Shown here: positions 8,474 through 16,800 of the stretch, piece after piece | Numbering within the stretch: the stretch's first letter is position 1 | Layout of the letters: each line of letters begins with the position of its first letter | NCBI GenBank assembly: GCA_024636775.1 | Contig: JAGXGP010000150.1 | Span: forward strand, 1 to 47,370 | Reading direction: 5' to 3' | DNA from: Hydrogenophilales bacterium | GTDB lineage: Bacteria; Pseudomonadota; Gammaproteobacteria; Burkholderiales; Thiobacillaceae | Length of the DNA: 47,370 nucleotides | The notes under the pieces: model-generated | Database searches by the model: none | Told to the model about the DNA's origin: nothing | Seen by the model: the letters and a program-made list of their open reading frames with translations, nothing else | Made by a program: the position numbers and the translations under genes

Positions 8474-8980
8474 ATGTTGCAACTTTCTCTTTCTCTCGAT
8501 TCTTCCCTTCTCGTTCGCGATGTCGCGGGCGACTACCGTCCGGCCAACGCCGACGAGGTGTTGCAGGCTGCGCGCCGTGTGCTCGCAGGACAGATGCGCG
8601 GCTGCGAAGCGCTGACTTCGCCACAAGTGGTGCGCGACTTCCTGCGGGTCAAGCTGGGGGCGCTGGAGCACGAGGTGTTCGCCGTCATCCATCTGGACGC
8701 ACAGAACCGGGTCATCGACTACGTCGAGATGTTTCGCGGCACGGTGAGCCAGACATCGGTGTATCCACGCGAGGTGGTCAAGGAGGCGTTGGCCAGGAAC
8801 AGCGCGGCGCTGCTGCTGGTGCATAACCATCCGTCTGGCGTGGCGGAACCCTCGCGGGCCGACGAGCTGCTGACGCAGACGCTGAAATCGGCGCTGGCGC
8901 TGGTGGACGTGCGGGTGCTGGATCACCTGATCGTCGCCGGTAGCGCCATCCTGTCGTTTGCCGAGCGCGGGCTGTTGTAG
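8474..8980 (+). CDS. RadC-like JAB-domain protein (mobile-element type)
   Basis: The 168-residue protein has the JAB/MPN core of the RadC family. A helix DEVLQAARRVLAGQMRG is followed by the metal motif HNHPSG at residues 117-122, with the downstream Ser and Asp of the EPSRAD segment, and by a C-terminal DHLIVAG strand. The MPN core is expected to bind zinc; its activity in mobile-element RadC proteins is not settled. It lacks the helix-hairpin-helix region of chromosomal RadC and has the short form common on plasmids and integrative elements. I chose the ATG at 8474 because GGAG lies 8 bases upstream and the protein start (MLQLSLSL) is typical of the short form; a farther frame start at 8423 lacks a ribosome-binding site. 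Confidence 0.85.
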   Translation: MLQLSLSLDSSLLVRDVAGDYRPANADEVLQAARRVLAGQMRGCEALTSPQVVRDFLRVKLGALEHEVFAVIHLDAQNRVIDYVEMFRGTVSQTSVYPREVVKEALARNSAALLLVHNHPSGVAEPSRADELLTQTLKSALALVDVRVLDHLIVAGSAILSFAERGLL

Positions 8981-8985
8981 CCCGA

Positions 8986-9004
8986 GGGGCTTTGCCCCCT
9001 TTTT
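8986..9004 (+). terminator. Hairpin plus T run after the RadC-like gene
   Basis: GGGGC and GCCCC close a TTT loop 6 bases after the stop, followed by TTTTT. The stem is only 5 bp but the arrangement is that of an intrinsic terminator for the RadC-like gene. Confidence 0.5.
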
Positions 9005-9547
9005 GCTGTGTCCCGGGTTTCGAGAAGACGCTGCGCGCTGCGCTTGCCTCCAGGGGGCGGCTGACGCCCACCCCGCCGCGCAGGCTTGGCGCCCCGCAAG
9101 ACCGCCGAACAGGCGGCGCCTGATCGGCCAGCATTCAGTGCCGGTTACGCGCTATGCGCTGTGCTCACTTCAACGGGCGCGCCTGCGGCACGCAGCAGCG
9201 CTCGCCGCGCGGCGTGGGTACGTCGCTCATCTGGCCGCAGGCCGGTCATCCGTCTTCCCCTCTCCTTCATCGCTGATCCCGCGACCGTAGCCAGCGGTGC
9301 CTGTCCGTCAAGGCGCGCAGGGCCGTGTCCTCGCCTGCGGCTGCGGGCCGCACCTCCCTGCGCTTTCCTCCTTGACCGCCAGTCCCTCGCCGGCCCGGTT
9401 GTTCGCGGGCGATGAACTCAGGAAAGACGGCGGCAACGGCGACCAGCCCAGGTCACTGCGCCGAACCCACCAAAGCCAACACCGGGCTCCGAATCTTGGA
9501 ATCCGGTCAGCCTTGAAACCACAGCTTGTAACCACTGGAGAAATACC
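9005..9547. other. GC-rich spacer before the DUF932 gene
   Basis: About 540 bases without a supported gene. Long open frames here reflect high GC content and show no family resemblance. The last 60 bases contain the ribosome-binding site (GGAGAAAT) of the DUF932 gene. Long spacers of this kind are common between RadC, DUF932 and DUF736 genes in ICE backbones. Confidence 0.4.
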
Positions 9548-10375
9548 ATGCAACTCAGTTCCCGTTTCGCCAACGCTACGCCATTCTTACGCGCCGACCA
9601 TCCGTTATCGGATGATCAGATTCGCAGCGTGGCTCCCTCCATCTTTGCGGAAGAAAAGCACCAAAGCCGATCCGACCGCTATACCTATATCCCGACCGGC
9701 GAGGTATTGGGTGCCTTGCGCAAGGAAGGCTTCCAGCCATTCATGGTGTGCCAGACGCGTGTGCGCGATAGCGGCAAGCGCGAACACACCAAGCACATGC
9801 TGCGATTGCGCCACGCAGCGCAGATCAACGGCGCAGAGGCCAACGAAATCATTTTGCTGAATTCACACGACGGCACCAGCAGCTATCAGATGCTGGCCGG
9901 AATGTTCCGTTTCGTGTGCAGCAATGGGCTGGTGTGCGGCGACACCGTGGCCGACCTGCGCATCCCGCACAAGGGCGATGTGATCGGCCAGGTGATCGAA
10001 GGCGCCTACGATGTGCTGGACGGGTTCGAGCTGGTACGGGAACGTCGGGAAGACATGGCCGCCATCACGCTCAAGCACGGCGAATCAGAGGCATTTGCCC
10101 GCGCCGCGTTGTCGCTGAAATACGATGACCCAATCAAGCCTGCACCCATCACGGAAACACAATTGCTGCGGCCTCGACGCCGGGACGACGACCGGCCCGA
10201 CCTGTGGAGCACGTTCAACCGCGTGCAGGAAAATCTGGTGCAGGGCGGACTGTCCGCACGCATGGCCAACGGACGCAGGAACCGCACCCGCGCCATCCAG
10301 GGCATAGACCAGAACGTCAAGATCAACCGGGCGCTGTGGATACTGGCCGAAGAGATGAAGCGGCTCAAGCACTGA
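9548..10375 (+). CDS. DUF932 domain protein (plasmid/phage/ICE type)
   Basis: The 275-residue protein matches the DUF932 (formerly DUF945) family found on plasmids, phages and ICEs. The N-terminal RFANATPFLRADHPLSDDQI is typical, as is the YTYIPTGEVLGALRKEGF stretch near residue 45. The core contains DGTSSYQMLAGMFRFVCSNG, and the C-terminal tail has a basic RNRTRAIQGID stretch. The molecular function is unknown; these proteins are carried next to RadC-like and DUF736 genes. A GGAGAAATACC ribosome-binding region precedes the ATG. It is full length, with no frameshift. Confidence 0.88.
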   Translation: MQLSSRFANATPFLRADHPLSDDQIRSVAPSIFAEEKHQSRSDRYTYIPTGEVLGALRKEGFQPFMVCQTRVRDSGKREHTKHMLRLRHAAQINGAEANEIILLNSHDGTSSYQMLAGMFRFVCSNGLVCGDTVADLRIPHKGDVIGQVIEGAYDVLDGFELVRERREDMAAITLKHGESEAFARAALSLKYDDPIKPAPITETQLLRPRRRDDDRPDLWSTFNRVQENLVQGGLSARMANGRRNRTRAIQGIDQNVKINRALWILAEEMKRLKH

Positions 10376-10380
10376 CATGC

Positions 10381-10400
10381 GAGGGGGCTTCGCCCCCCTC
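10381..10400 (+). terminator. GC hairpin after the DUF932 gene
   Basis: GAGGGGG and CCCCCCTC fold around a CTTCG loop 5 bases after the DUF932 stop. The loop is a stable UUCG-like type. The following ATTTGG is a poor T tract, so termination may be partial. Confidence 0.45.
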
Positions 10401-10405
10401 ATTTG

Positions 10406-10543
10406 GTTGCATCTGAGTACGCAGCACGTCTGACCCGACTCAGGAAGAAAGCGCTGGCCAGCGAAGCGGAACGGCTGGCGGTGGGTTCGGGCTGGCTGCC
10501 GTTGATGCTGCGCGCGGTGGAGCCGGAAGCACAGGAAGACCCC
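10406..10543 (+). pseudogene. C-terminal scrap resembling a ParB-family partition protein
   Basis: Directly after the DUF932 stop and its hairpin, in the same frame, runs a sequence containing ARLTRLRKKALASEAERLA and GSGWLPLMLR. From memory, this Arg/Lys helix followed by a GTGWLP-LR pattern is how ParB-like proteins of ICE backbones end. There is no start codon with a ribosome-binding site and no upstream ParB domain, so it would be a decayed remnant. The resemblance is to a short region only; it may also be chance coding potential in GC-rich DNA. Confidence 0.33.
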
Positions 10544-11219
10544 CGGTCGCTGCTTCGGGCAGGTAAGCGGGAAGCCCCGTCAAGTTGCTCGCCTGGGCTA
10601 TTTTTGGCGCGTCGCGCGCGGCACACTTGCCGCGCGCGTTTTAACAGCCAACGACCCATCCCTCCTTTGAGGCGACCCCTGCCGAAGGCTGGGCGGCGGA
10701 GTATGACAAACCTTGCTGCGCCAGTTGTGCAGTAGCACGCCGTCCCCAACGCTGGCGGGCAGGTCACCACGAACGACGGCAGCTCACCGACAGACCGTCC
10801 GCCCTGCCCTTCCGCAGCCACGCTACGAACGATCAAACCTGCGTCAATGCACAAGGGGGCGTTCATCCCGGGTGATTCGGACTGACCCTGACTGCGATGG
10901 GGTGCGTACCGGAGACGCTTCTGTGCGGAGATGCCAGAGCCATGATGCCTTTCGGATGGAGTCGCACCCAACGGCGGCCTTGGCTTGTCGTGAATCCTGG
11001 CGAGGTAGCGGCTGCGCCTCGGGCTTCATGGCTGCAACCGTCCAGCCCAACAAATTTCCCCGGCACTACGTGCCTTCCTCGCGAAACAAATTTCTTGTTC
11101 TTCCCAGTCCTCCACTGCGTTGCGGCCGCTACGCGATGCAGCCCGCCCGACCCTCACCCATCGGATCACCGACAAGGCCGCGATGGGCGCGACCTTGCAC
11201 CACCAAAAGGAGATTCATC
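10544..11219. other. Spacer before the DUF736 gene
   Basis: About 680 bases without a supported gene, with only composition-driven open frames. The end holds the AAAAGGAG ribosome-binding site of the DUF736 gene. No integrase, tRNA or attachment-site repeat is seen. Confidence 0.4.
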
Positions 11220-11525
11220 ATGGCAAACATTGGCACCTTCACCGCACAAAACGACAGCTTCACCGGCACGGTTCGCACCCTGACGCTCAACGTCAAGGTC
11301 AAATTCGTCCCGAACGCCGGGGAGAGCGAGAACGCTCCCAACTACCGCATCGTCGCCGGCAATTACGAGATCGGCGCGGCATGGAAGAAAGTCAGCAAGG
11401 CGGAACGGCCTTACCTGTCGGCAACCCTGGATGACCCGTCGTTCCCGGCGACCATCTACGCCCGTCTGGTCGAGGGCGAGGATGGCGTGCACAACCTGAT
11501 CTGGTCGCGCAGCAAGGGCGATTGA
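11220..11525 (+). CDS. DUF736 domain protein (ICE/plasmid type)
   Basis: The 101-residue protein is a typical DUF736 member, starting with ANIGTFTAQNDSFTGTVRTL and ending with the conserved AGNYEIGAAWKKVSK region, LSATLDDPSFPATIYARL and a final LIWSR. These small beta-rich proteins are common in ICEs and on conjugative plasmids of Alpha-, Beta- and Gammaproteobacteria; their function is unknown. The start ATG at 11220 follows AAGGAG by 8 bases. A strong intrinsic terminator begins 14 bases after the stop. Together with RadC and DUF932 genes it marks the block as an integrative-element relic. Confidence 0.9.
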   Translation: MANIGTFTAQNDSFTGTVRTLTLNVKVKFVPNAGESENAPNYRIVAGNYEIGAAWKKVSKAERPYLSATLDDPSFPATIYARLVEGEDGVHNLIWSRSKGD

Positions 11526-11538
11526 TCATCGCCCTCGG

Positions 11539-11567
11539 CGCCCCGCCTATGCGGCGGGGCGTTTTTT
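11539..11567 (+). terminator. Strong intrinsic terminator after the DUF736 gene
   Basis: A 9-bp GC-rich stem (11539-11547 with 11553-11561) closes a 5-base loop and is followed directly by six T (11562-11567), 14 bases after the DUF736 stop. Confidence 0.85.
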
Positions 11568-11758
11568 GCGAACGCTTTGATTCAAAGGCCCCACCGTCAA
11601 GGCGGTGCTCTTCCGATCACGACATGCAAACGGTGCAAGCCGGAACGATTGCATGCATGCGCCTGACTTGAAGCGCACTCTAACTTCCAGGATTAACCAC
11701 ATGGACCTTGTCTTTATGATTCAATGACTCTGTTCATGACAACCCCGGCGGATCCTCC

Positions 11759-12103
11759 TTGAATACTGATACACCCGAATCCAGTCGCAAGGCACTGATC
11801 GACGCCCTGCTTCTCAAACTCCCTGGCGTGAGCGCAAGAAAAATCAGCGGCCTTGATGCCTACTTCGTCAGCGACAAGATGTTCGCCTGCATCAGCGGTC
11901 GCGGCGTCGGACTGCGCCTGCCCGCCGCCACCGCGACCGAACTGCAGTTCTCAAGGGGCGACGTCGTCCCGTTTCAGCCCGGCGGTATGGCTAGCACCAG
12001 GGAATGGGTACAGATCGACCGCGCCGAGACGGCTGAGTACGAGAAGGATCTCGAGCTGTTTCAGGCCTCGCTCGAGTTTGTGAAAGGCGCCCGAACCCGC
12101 TAA
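11759..12103 (+). CDS. TfoX/Sxy N-terminal domain-like protein
   Basis: The 114-residue frame begins with TTG at 11759; no in-frame ATG exists after the upstream stop. Only a weak GGCGGA lies before it. The protein resembles single-domain TfoX_N-type proteins: an N-terminal helix, then VSARKISGLDAYFVSDKMFACISG, GVGLRLP, and a long loop with PFQPGGMASTREWVQI before a C-terminal helix. Such proteins have a ferredoxin-like fold and mostly unknown roles; true TfoX regulates competence but has a second domain that is missing here. It lies between the ICE-type block and the carbohydrate cluster, convergent with the latter. Confidence 0.6.
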   Translation: MNTDTPESSRKALIDALLLKLPGVSARKISGLDAYFVSDKMFACISGRGVGLRLPAATATELQFSRGDVVPFQPGGMASTREWVQIDRAETAEYEKDLELFQASLEFVKGARTR

Positions 12104-12347
12104 GTCGGCAGCTTCGTCTGACAGTCGCTTATCGGCCAAGAAGAGAGACCGTCAGAGGATCGCCGCGACCGTCCGCTCAGCAGGCTGAAAGTGGACGCTG
12201 AACGCTAAGGACGGCATCGCTGGTTTCGGTCGACAATTGCTCATCAGCAGGTGACATGAGTAGTGATCATTCATACTGCGGTTGGGATACACATAGTGGC
12301 GTACGTCCCAGGGGAAAGGTGCGATCTTCGACATCCCGGCAACCTGT

Positions 12348-13646
12348 TCATAACCAGCCCCCGACAAAACCTGCTCGCCGCAAGCCGCTGGCGATATAAG
12401 AGCAATCTCGCATCACTCGCCATAACAGGCCCGTGCGGTAATTCTCGACCATCAAAATGATCGGCCCTTGATTCAGGCCGTAATGCCACGGCGATACCCA
12501 GCCGTGGGGATTGCTGCCCTTGTTCGGGTAGGTCGGATTGAACGTTGCCTTGAAGCCGCAGGGATTACCCGTTTTCAGGTCGACCTGATGCACCAGATAG
12601 TCGATTGCCGGCAACACGATCTCCGGCGCGAACGGGAGCGACGCCACCACCGCCCATGGCGCGACGGTGCCGTCGTCCGGTCCGTACGGTACGCCGCGCC
12701 CCAGGTATTCGAAGAACTGGCGCTCGATGCCATTTACCTTGAGGGTGTCGGAGCCGGGTCCGTCGCTCGCGGTGATGCCCCAGCAGTCTTGGCCATACCC
12801 TGCAAACTTGAGTGGATTGTCGATCGCGTATTGTTGCTGCGCATAGGTAGCGCGGCGGGTGTTCTCGAAGTAATCGATACCTTTTTCGCGCATGAACGCG
12901 TCCTGAATGCCACGAAAATCGATCCAGAGATGCGAAATCTGATGCGTGAATAAAGGCCCCGCGTAAAGATAATCGTATCCGCAGTTATTTTTCCACTCGT
13001 AAGTAGAAGCCCAAGCTGCATAGCTGCTCTCCGGCAGCGGATGGGTGGGCGAGCCGAGCCCCAGGATATACAGCACAAGCGCCTCGTCGTAGCCTTCCCA
13101 GCGGTATTTGAGAAATCCGCTTTCGGGTTTCCAGCCGTGCGTAACCGTCAGCCCACCGTTTTGCGCCCACGGCCAGTCGGCCCGGCAATAAAGCGCGTTA
13201 GCGATATCGCGTATTTCCTTTTCTTCAGCCGTGTCCGCGTCAAAATACGCGCCGGCAGTCAATGCACCGGCAAGCAAAATGGCGCTATCCACGGTCGACA
13301 ATTCGCATTGCCACGCGCGCCGTCCGGTCTGCATGTCGAGAAAATGATAATAAAAACCATGGTGGCCGGTCGCATCGGACTCAGGGCCTTGCGGGCTGTC
13401 CCGGAAAAATCTCAGTGTGGCGAGGACTGTCGCGATCGCCGCTGCGCGCGTGATGAAGCCGCGCTCGACCGCGACCGGATAGGACGCCAGGGCGAGGCCG
13501 GTGGCGGCAATGCTGGCGGGCCAATCGGGCTCGGTCTTGTCGCGCACCAGTCCATTTTGTGGATTGGTCCAGAGCAGAAAGTATCTGAAGGTATCGCGCT
13601 GAAGCGATTCCAGCTCGGCGTCGACCGTGGGCTTGTCGGTGTTCAC
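12348..13646 (-). CDS. Glucoamylase-like (PF10091) / GH144-type endo-beta-1,2-glucanase
   Basis: The 432-residue protein is a 'putative glucoamylase' family member, an (alpha/alpha)6-barrel. The N-terminal helix has FRYFLLWTNPQNGLVRDKT, which is typical. It is followed by GLALASYPVAVERGFITRA, by HHGFYYHFLDMQTG and by STVDSAILLAGALTAGAYF. The C-terminal part has PHGWVSPWHYGLNQGPI. Characterised members are GH144 endo-beta-1,2-glucanases, so hydrolysis of beta-1,2-glucan is likelier than starch hydrolysis. No signal peptide is seen, so it would act in the cytoplasm. The start is GTG at 13646, overlapping the stop of a small ORF (GTGA), so translation is probably coupled. The gene follows the GH94 gene by 174 bases. 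Confidence 0.82.
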   Translation of the reverse strand: MNTDKPTVDAELESLQRDTFRYFLLWTNPQNGLVRDKTEPDWPASIAATGLALASYPVAVERGFITRAAAIATVLATLRFFRDSPQGPESDATGHHGFYYHFLDMQTGRRAWQCELSTVDSAILLAGALTAGAYFDADTAEEKEIRDIANALYCRADWPWAQNGGLTVTHGWKPESGFLKYRWEGYDEALVLYILGLGSPTHPLPESSYAAWASTYEWKNNCGYDYLYAGPLFTHQISHLWIDFRGIQDAFMREKGIDYFENTRRATYAQQQYAIDNPLKFAGYGQDCWGITASDGPGSDTLKVNGIERQFFEYLGRGVPYGPDDGTVAPWAVVASLPFAPEIVLPAIDYLVHQVDLKTGNPCGFKATFNPTYPNKGSNPHGWVSPWHYGLNQGPIILMVENYRTGLLWRVMRDCSYIASGLRRAGFVGGWL

Positions 13647-13741
13647 GGTTTTAGCGGGGCGCCGGCTCCGACATCAATCGTTGCTGCAGCGATCCCGTGC
13701 GTCGGTAGCGCGACATCAAGCGCGTTTTCAGGTTCGATCAT
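13643..13741 (-). CDS. 32-aa ORF translationally coupled to the GH144-type gene
   Basis: In the 174-base gap between the GH94 and GH144-type genes, an ATG at 13739-13741 is preceded by GGAAGGAAC. It opens a 32-codon frame rich in Ala, Gly and Pro and ends in a TGA that overlaps the GTG start of the glucanase (GTGA). The peptide has no cysteine, no membrane segment and no known motif. Its strong Shine-Dalgarno sequence compared with the poor one of the glucanase suggests a leader that helps ribosomes reach the GTG start. It may also be the relic of a longer N-terminus. Confidence 0.4.
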   Translation of the reverse strand: MIEPENALDVALPTHGIAAATIDVGAGAPLKP

Positions 13742-13820
13742 GTTCCTTCCCCTCAAGCCATTCCCGGCGTTGCCCCTGTCGCAAGCGCATCGTTGACGAG
13801 GGTCTGCGCCTCATCAAGGT

Positions 13821-16800
13821 CTAGCCGAGCACAACGCGCAGCGTATGGGTTTGGCCGTCATCCGCCAGGGCAATCGCGTCTGCGGTAGTGAGCGCTTTGG
13901 CGTCGAGTTCGACGCGAGTTATCCCGCGACAGACATGGCCTGGATTTTCGACCGTGATGACGTAACGTGTGATGGCGTGTTGCCGGCCGCGCCGCTGGTA
14001 GGTGAGTTGGAAGCCGGCCCAATGTTTCGGAATGCACGGATCGATGCGCAGTTGGTCGCCGCGCAACTGGAAGCCGAGTACGGCCTCGAGACCGGCGCGG
14101 TATAACCACGCGGCGGAGCCGGTGTACCAAGTCCAGCCGCCGCGGCCGAGGTACGGCGCAACCGAATAGACGTCCGCGCTGACGACATAGGGTTCCACCT
14201 TGTAGCGTGCCACTGCGTCGGCACTGTCGCTGTGGTGGATCGGGTTGAGCAGGTCGAACAGCGCACCGGCGCGATCGCCGTCACCGAGCCTGGCCCACGC
14301 AAAGACCGACCAGATCGCACCGTGTGTGTATTGGCCACCGTTCTCGCGTATGCCAGGCGGGTAGGCCTTGATATAGCCGGGATTCTTCGTGCCGTTGTCA
14401 AACGGCGGGGTGAGCAGTCGCGCGATCTGGTGCCGATGATCGACCAGCAGGTGATCGACCGAGGCCATGGCCTGCGCCGCGTGATGCGGGTTCGCTGCGC
14501 CAGCCAGCGCGCTCCACGATTGCGCGATGGTATCGATTTGGCATTCCCCGCTTTCGTGCGAGCCCAGTGGCGTGCCGTCGTCGTAGTAGCCGCGGCGGTA
14601 CCACTGGCCGTCCCACGCCTGTTCCAATGCAACGCGCATGTCGGCGGCATAGTCGCGCCAGCGTTTTACGCGCTCGGTTTCGCCGCGCTGCTCGGCACAG
14701 GGCGCGAACGCCGCGATGGTGGCTAGCAGAAACCAGCCGAGCCAGCTGCTTTCGCCGCGGCCCTGTTCACCGACGCTGTTCATGCCATCGTTCCAGTCGC
14801 CGGTTTCGATCAGCGGCAGTCCGTGCGTGCCGCGGGTCAGGCTGGAGTCGAGCGCGCGGGCGCAGTGTTCGTACACGCTGACTTTCCGGTCAGACTCAGT
14901 CGGCTGAAAGAACGTCGTAGTGGCATCGGCAGGAATGACTTGGCCGGCAAGGTATGGCAACACTTCGTCCAGCACCGCGGCATCACCAGTCACGTCGACA
15001 TAGTGTGTGGCAACGTGAGTGAGCCAGATGCGGTCGTCGCTGATCTTCGTGCGGATGCCCTGACCGCCCGGCGGCAACCACCAGTGTTGCACGTCGCCTT
15101 CGGCAAATTGGCGGCCGGCCGCTCGCAGCAGATGTTCGCGGGCGAGATCGGGCCGGCTCACGCACAGCGCCATCACGTCCTGCAGCTGATCGCGAAAACC
15201 ATACGCGCCGCTGGCCTGATAGTAGGCGGTACGCGCCCACAAGCGGCAACTCAGCACCTGGTACAGCAGCCAATCGTTGAGCATGATGTCCATCGCCCGA
15301 TCCGGCGTGCGTACCTGTACGGTGTCGAGCAGGCCGTTCCACTGGGCGGCCACTTCGCCGAGTACCTGCTCGATGTCGGTCGCGCGATATTTTTCGATCA
15401 ATGCCTGCGCTTCTGTTTCGCCAGCGGCATCCCCGAGCAGGAAGACGATGTCAATCTGTGTATTCGGCGGCAGTTCGATCCGCGTCTGTAGTGCGCCGCA
15501 TGGATCAAGACCTGCGCCAAGGCGACCCGACAGCGGCGTGTTGTCTTGCAGCGCGGCAGGTTGGTCGAGCGCGCCGAACGGGCCGAGAAACGTGCCGCGA
15601 TCGCCGCTCATCGAATGTTGCTGGCCAGCCAGATCGACGAACGCGACGTGTCCGTCAAAATCGCTGCGCCACGGATTGCGCGCAAACAGCGCACCGGTTT
15701 GCACATCGTGCGAGGTGATCACGAACGGCGCCGGCGTGGTGCCGTTTGCGCCCAATGCCCATTCGACATAGCCGGTGACCGACAAGCGCCGCGTGCGCGC
15801 CGAGCGGTTGCACAGACGCAGCCGCGACAGCTTGATGGAATCGGCCACCGGCACGCACACGGTCAACTCCAACTCGATGCCGTGCGCATCGTTCGTAAAG
15901 CAGCTGCTGCCCTTGCCATGCAGGGTGTGGTAGGTCGCACCCGAGACGCGAATCGGCAGCGCGGTGGCGCTCCACAATGCGCCGCTGTCTTCGTCGCGCA
16001 GATACAGCACCTCATGTGGGCTGTCGCTGACGGGATCATTTGGCCACGGCGTGATCGGATTCTGCTGGCCGTTGAGCGACCACGCATAACCGCCGCCCTC
16101 GGCCGACACGAGGAAGCCGAACGCTGGGTTCGCGATCACATTGACCCACGGCAGCGGTGTGCAGCGCTGGTCGTCGAGATGGATGCGATACGAACGACCG
16201 GTCTGGCTGAAACCGCCGCTGCCGTTGGCGAATTCCAGTGGGCTGTCCGATGCGCTGGCGGCTTGTGCCGGTGTGCTGGCGCGGATGGGCGCGCCGGCCG
16301 TGCCAGGCGCCGGTGCGGCAAGATCCGTGGTGCGTAGGGGTTCGTTGGCGTCGATCAGCACGCGCGCCGCCGTCAGCAGGCCGTTGCGCAAGTCGTCGCT
16401 GATCGCGCTGTCACGCAATGCAATCAGTTCGGCTTTGACCGCTGCGGTGTCTGTTTTCGGCTGCGCCTGCTGCGCACTCACCAGCGGCTCAAGCGCACTG
16501 TGCAGCGCATCGCCGGCGGCGCCGGCAGCAGTATTCAAAAGCACCACATCGACGGCTAACTGCTTGCTGCGCCAGTCGTTTTGCGCCCGCAACAACTCCT
16601 GCACGCGCGGCAGTTCGGCCATGTTGTCGAGGCGCAGCAGCACGATCGGGCGATCACCGGAAATGCCGGCCGCCCACAGCGTGGGCGGGCCGCCGCGACC
16701 GCGCACCAGCGCGTCAGCTGCAGCGCGTTGGTGCGGATCGCTGATCAGCACCGCGCTCAGCCAGTGCGCAGAACGGGCGGCTTGCGCCGCGTCGCTGCCG

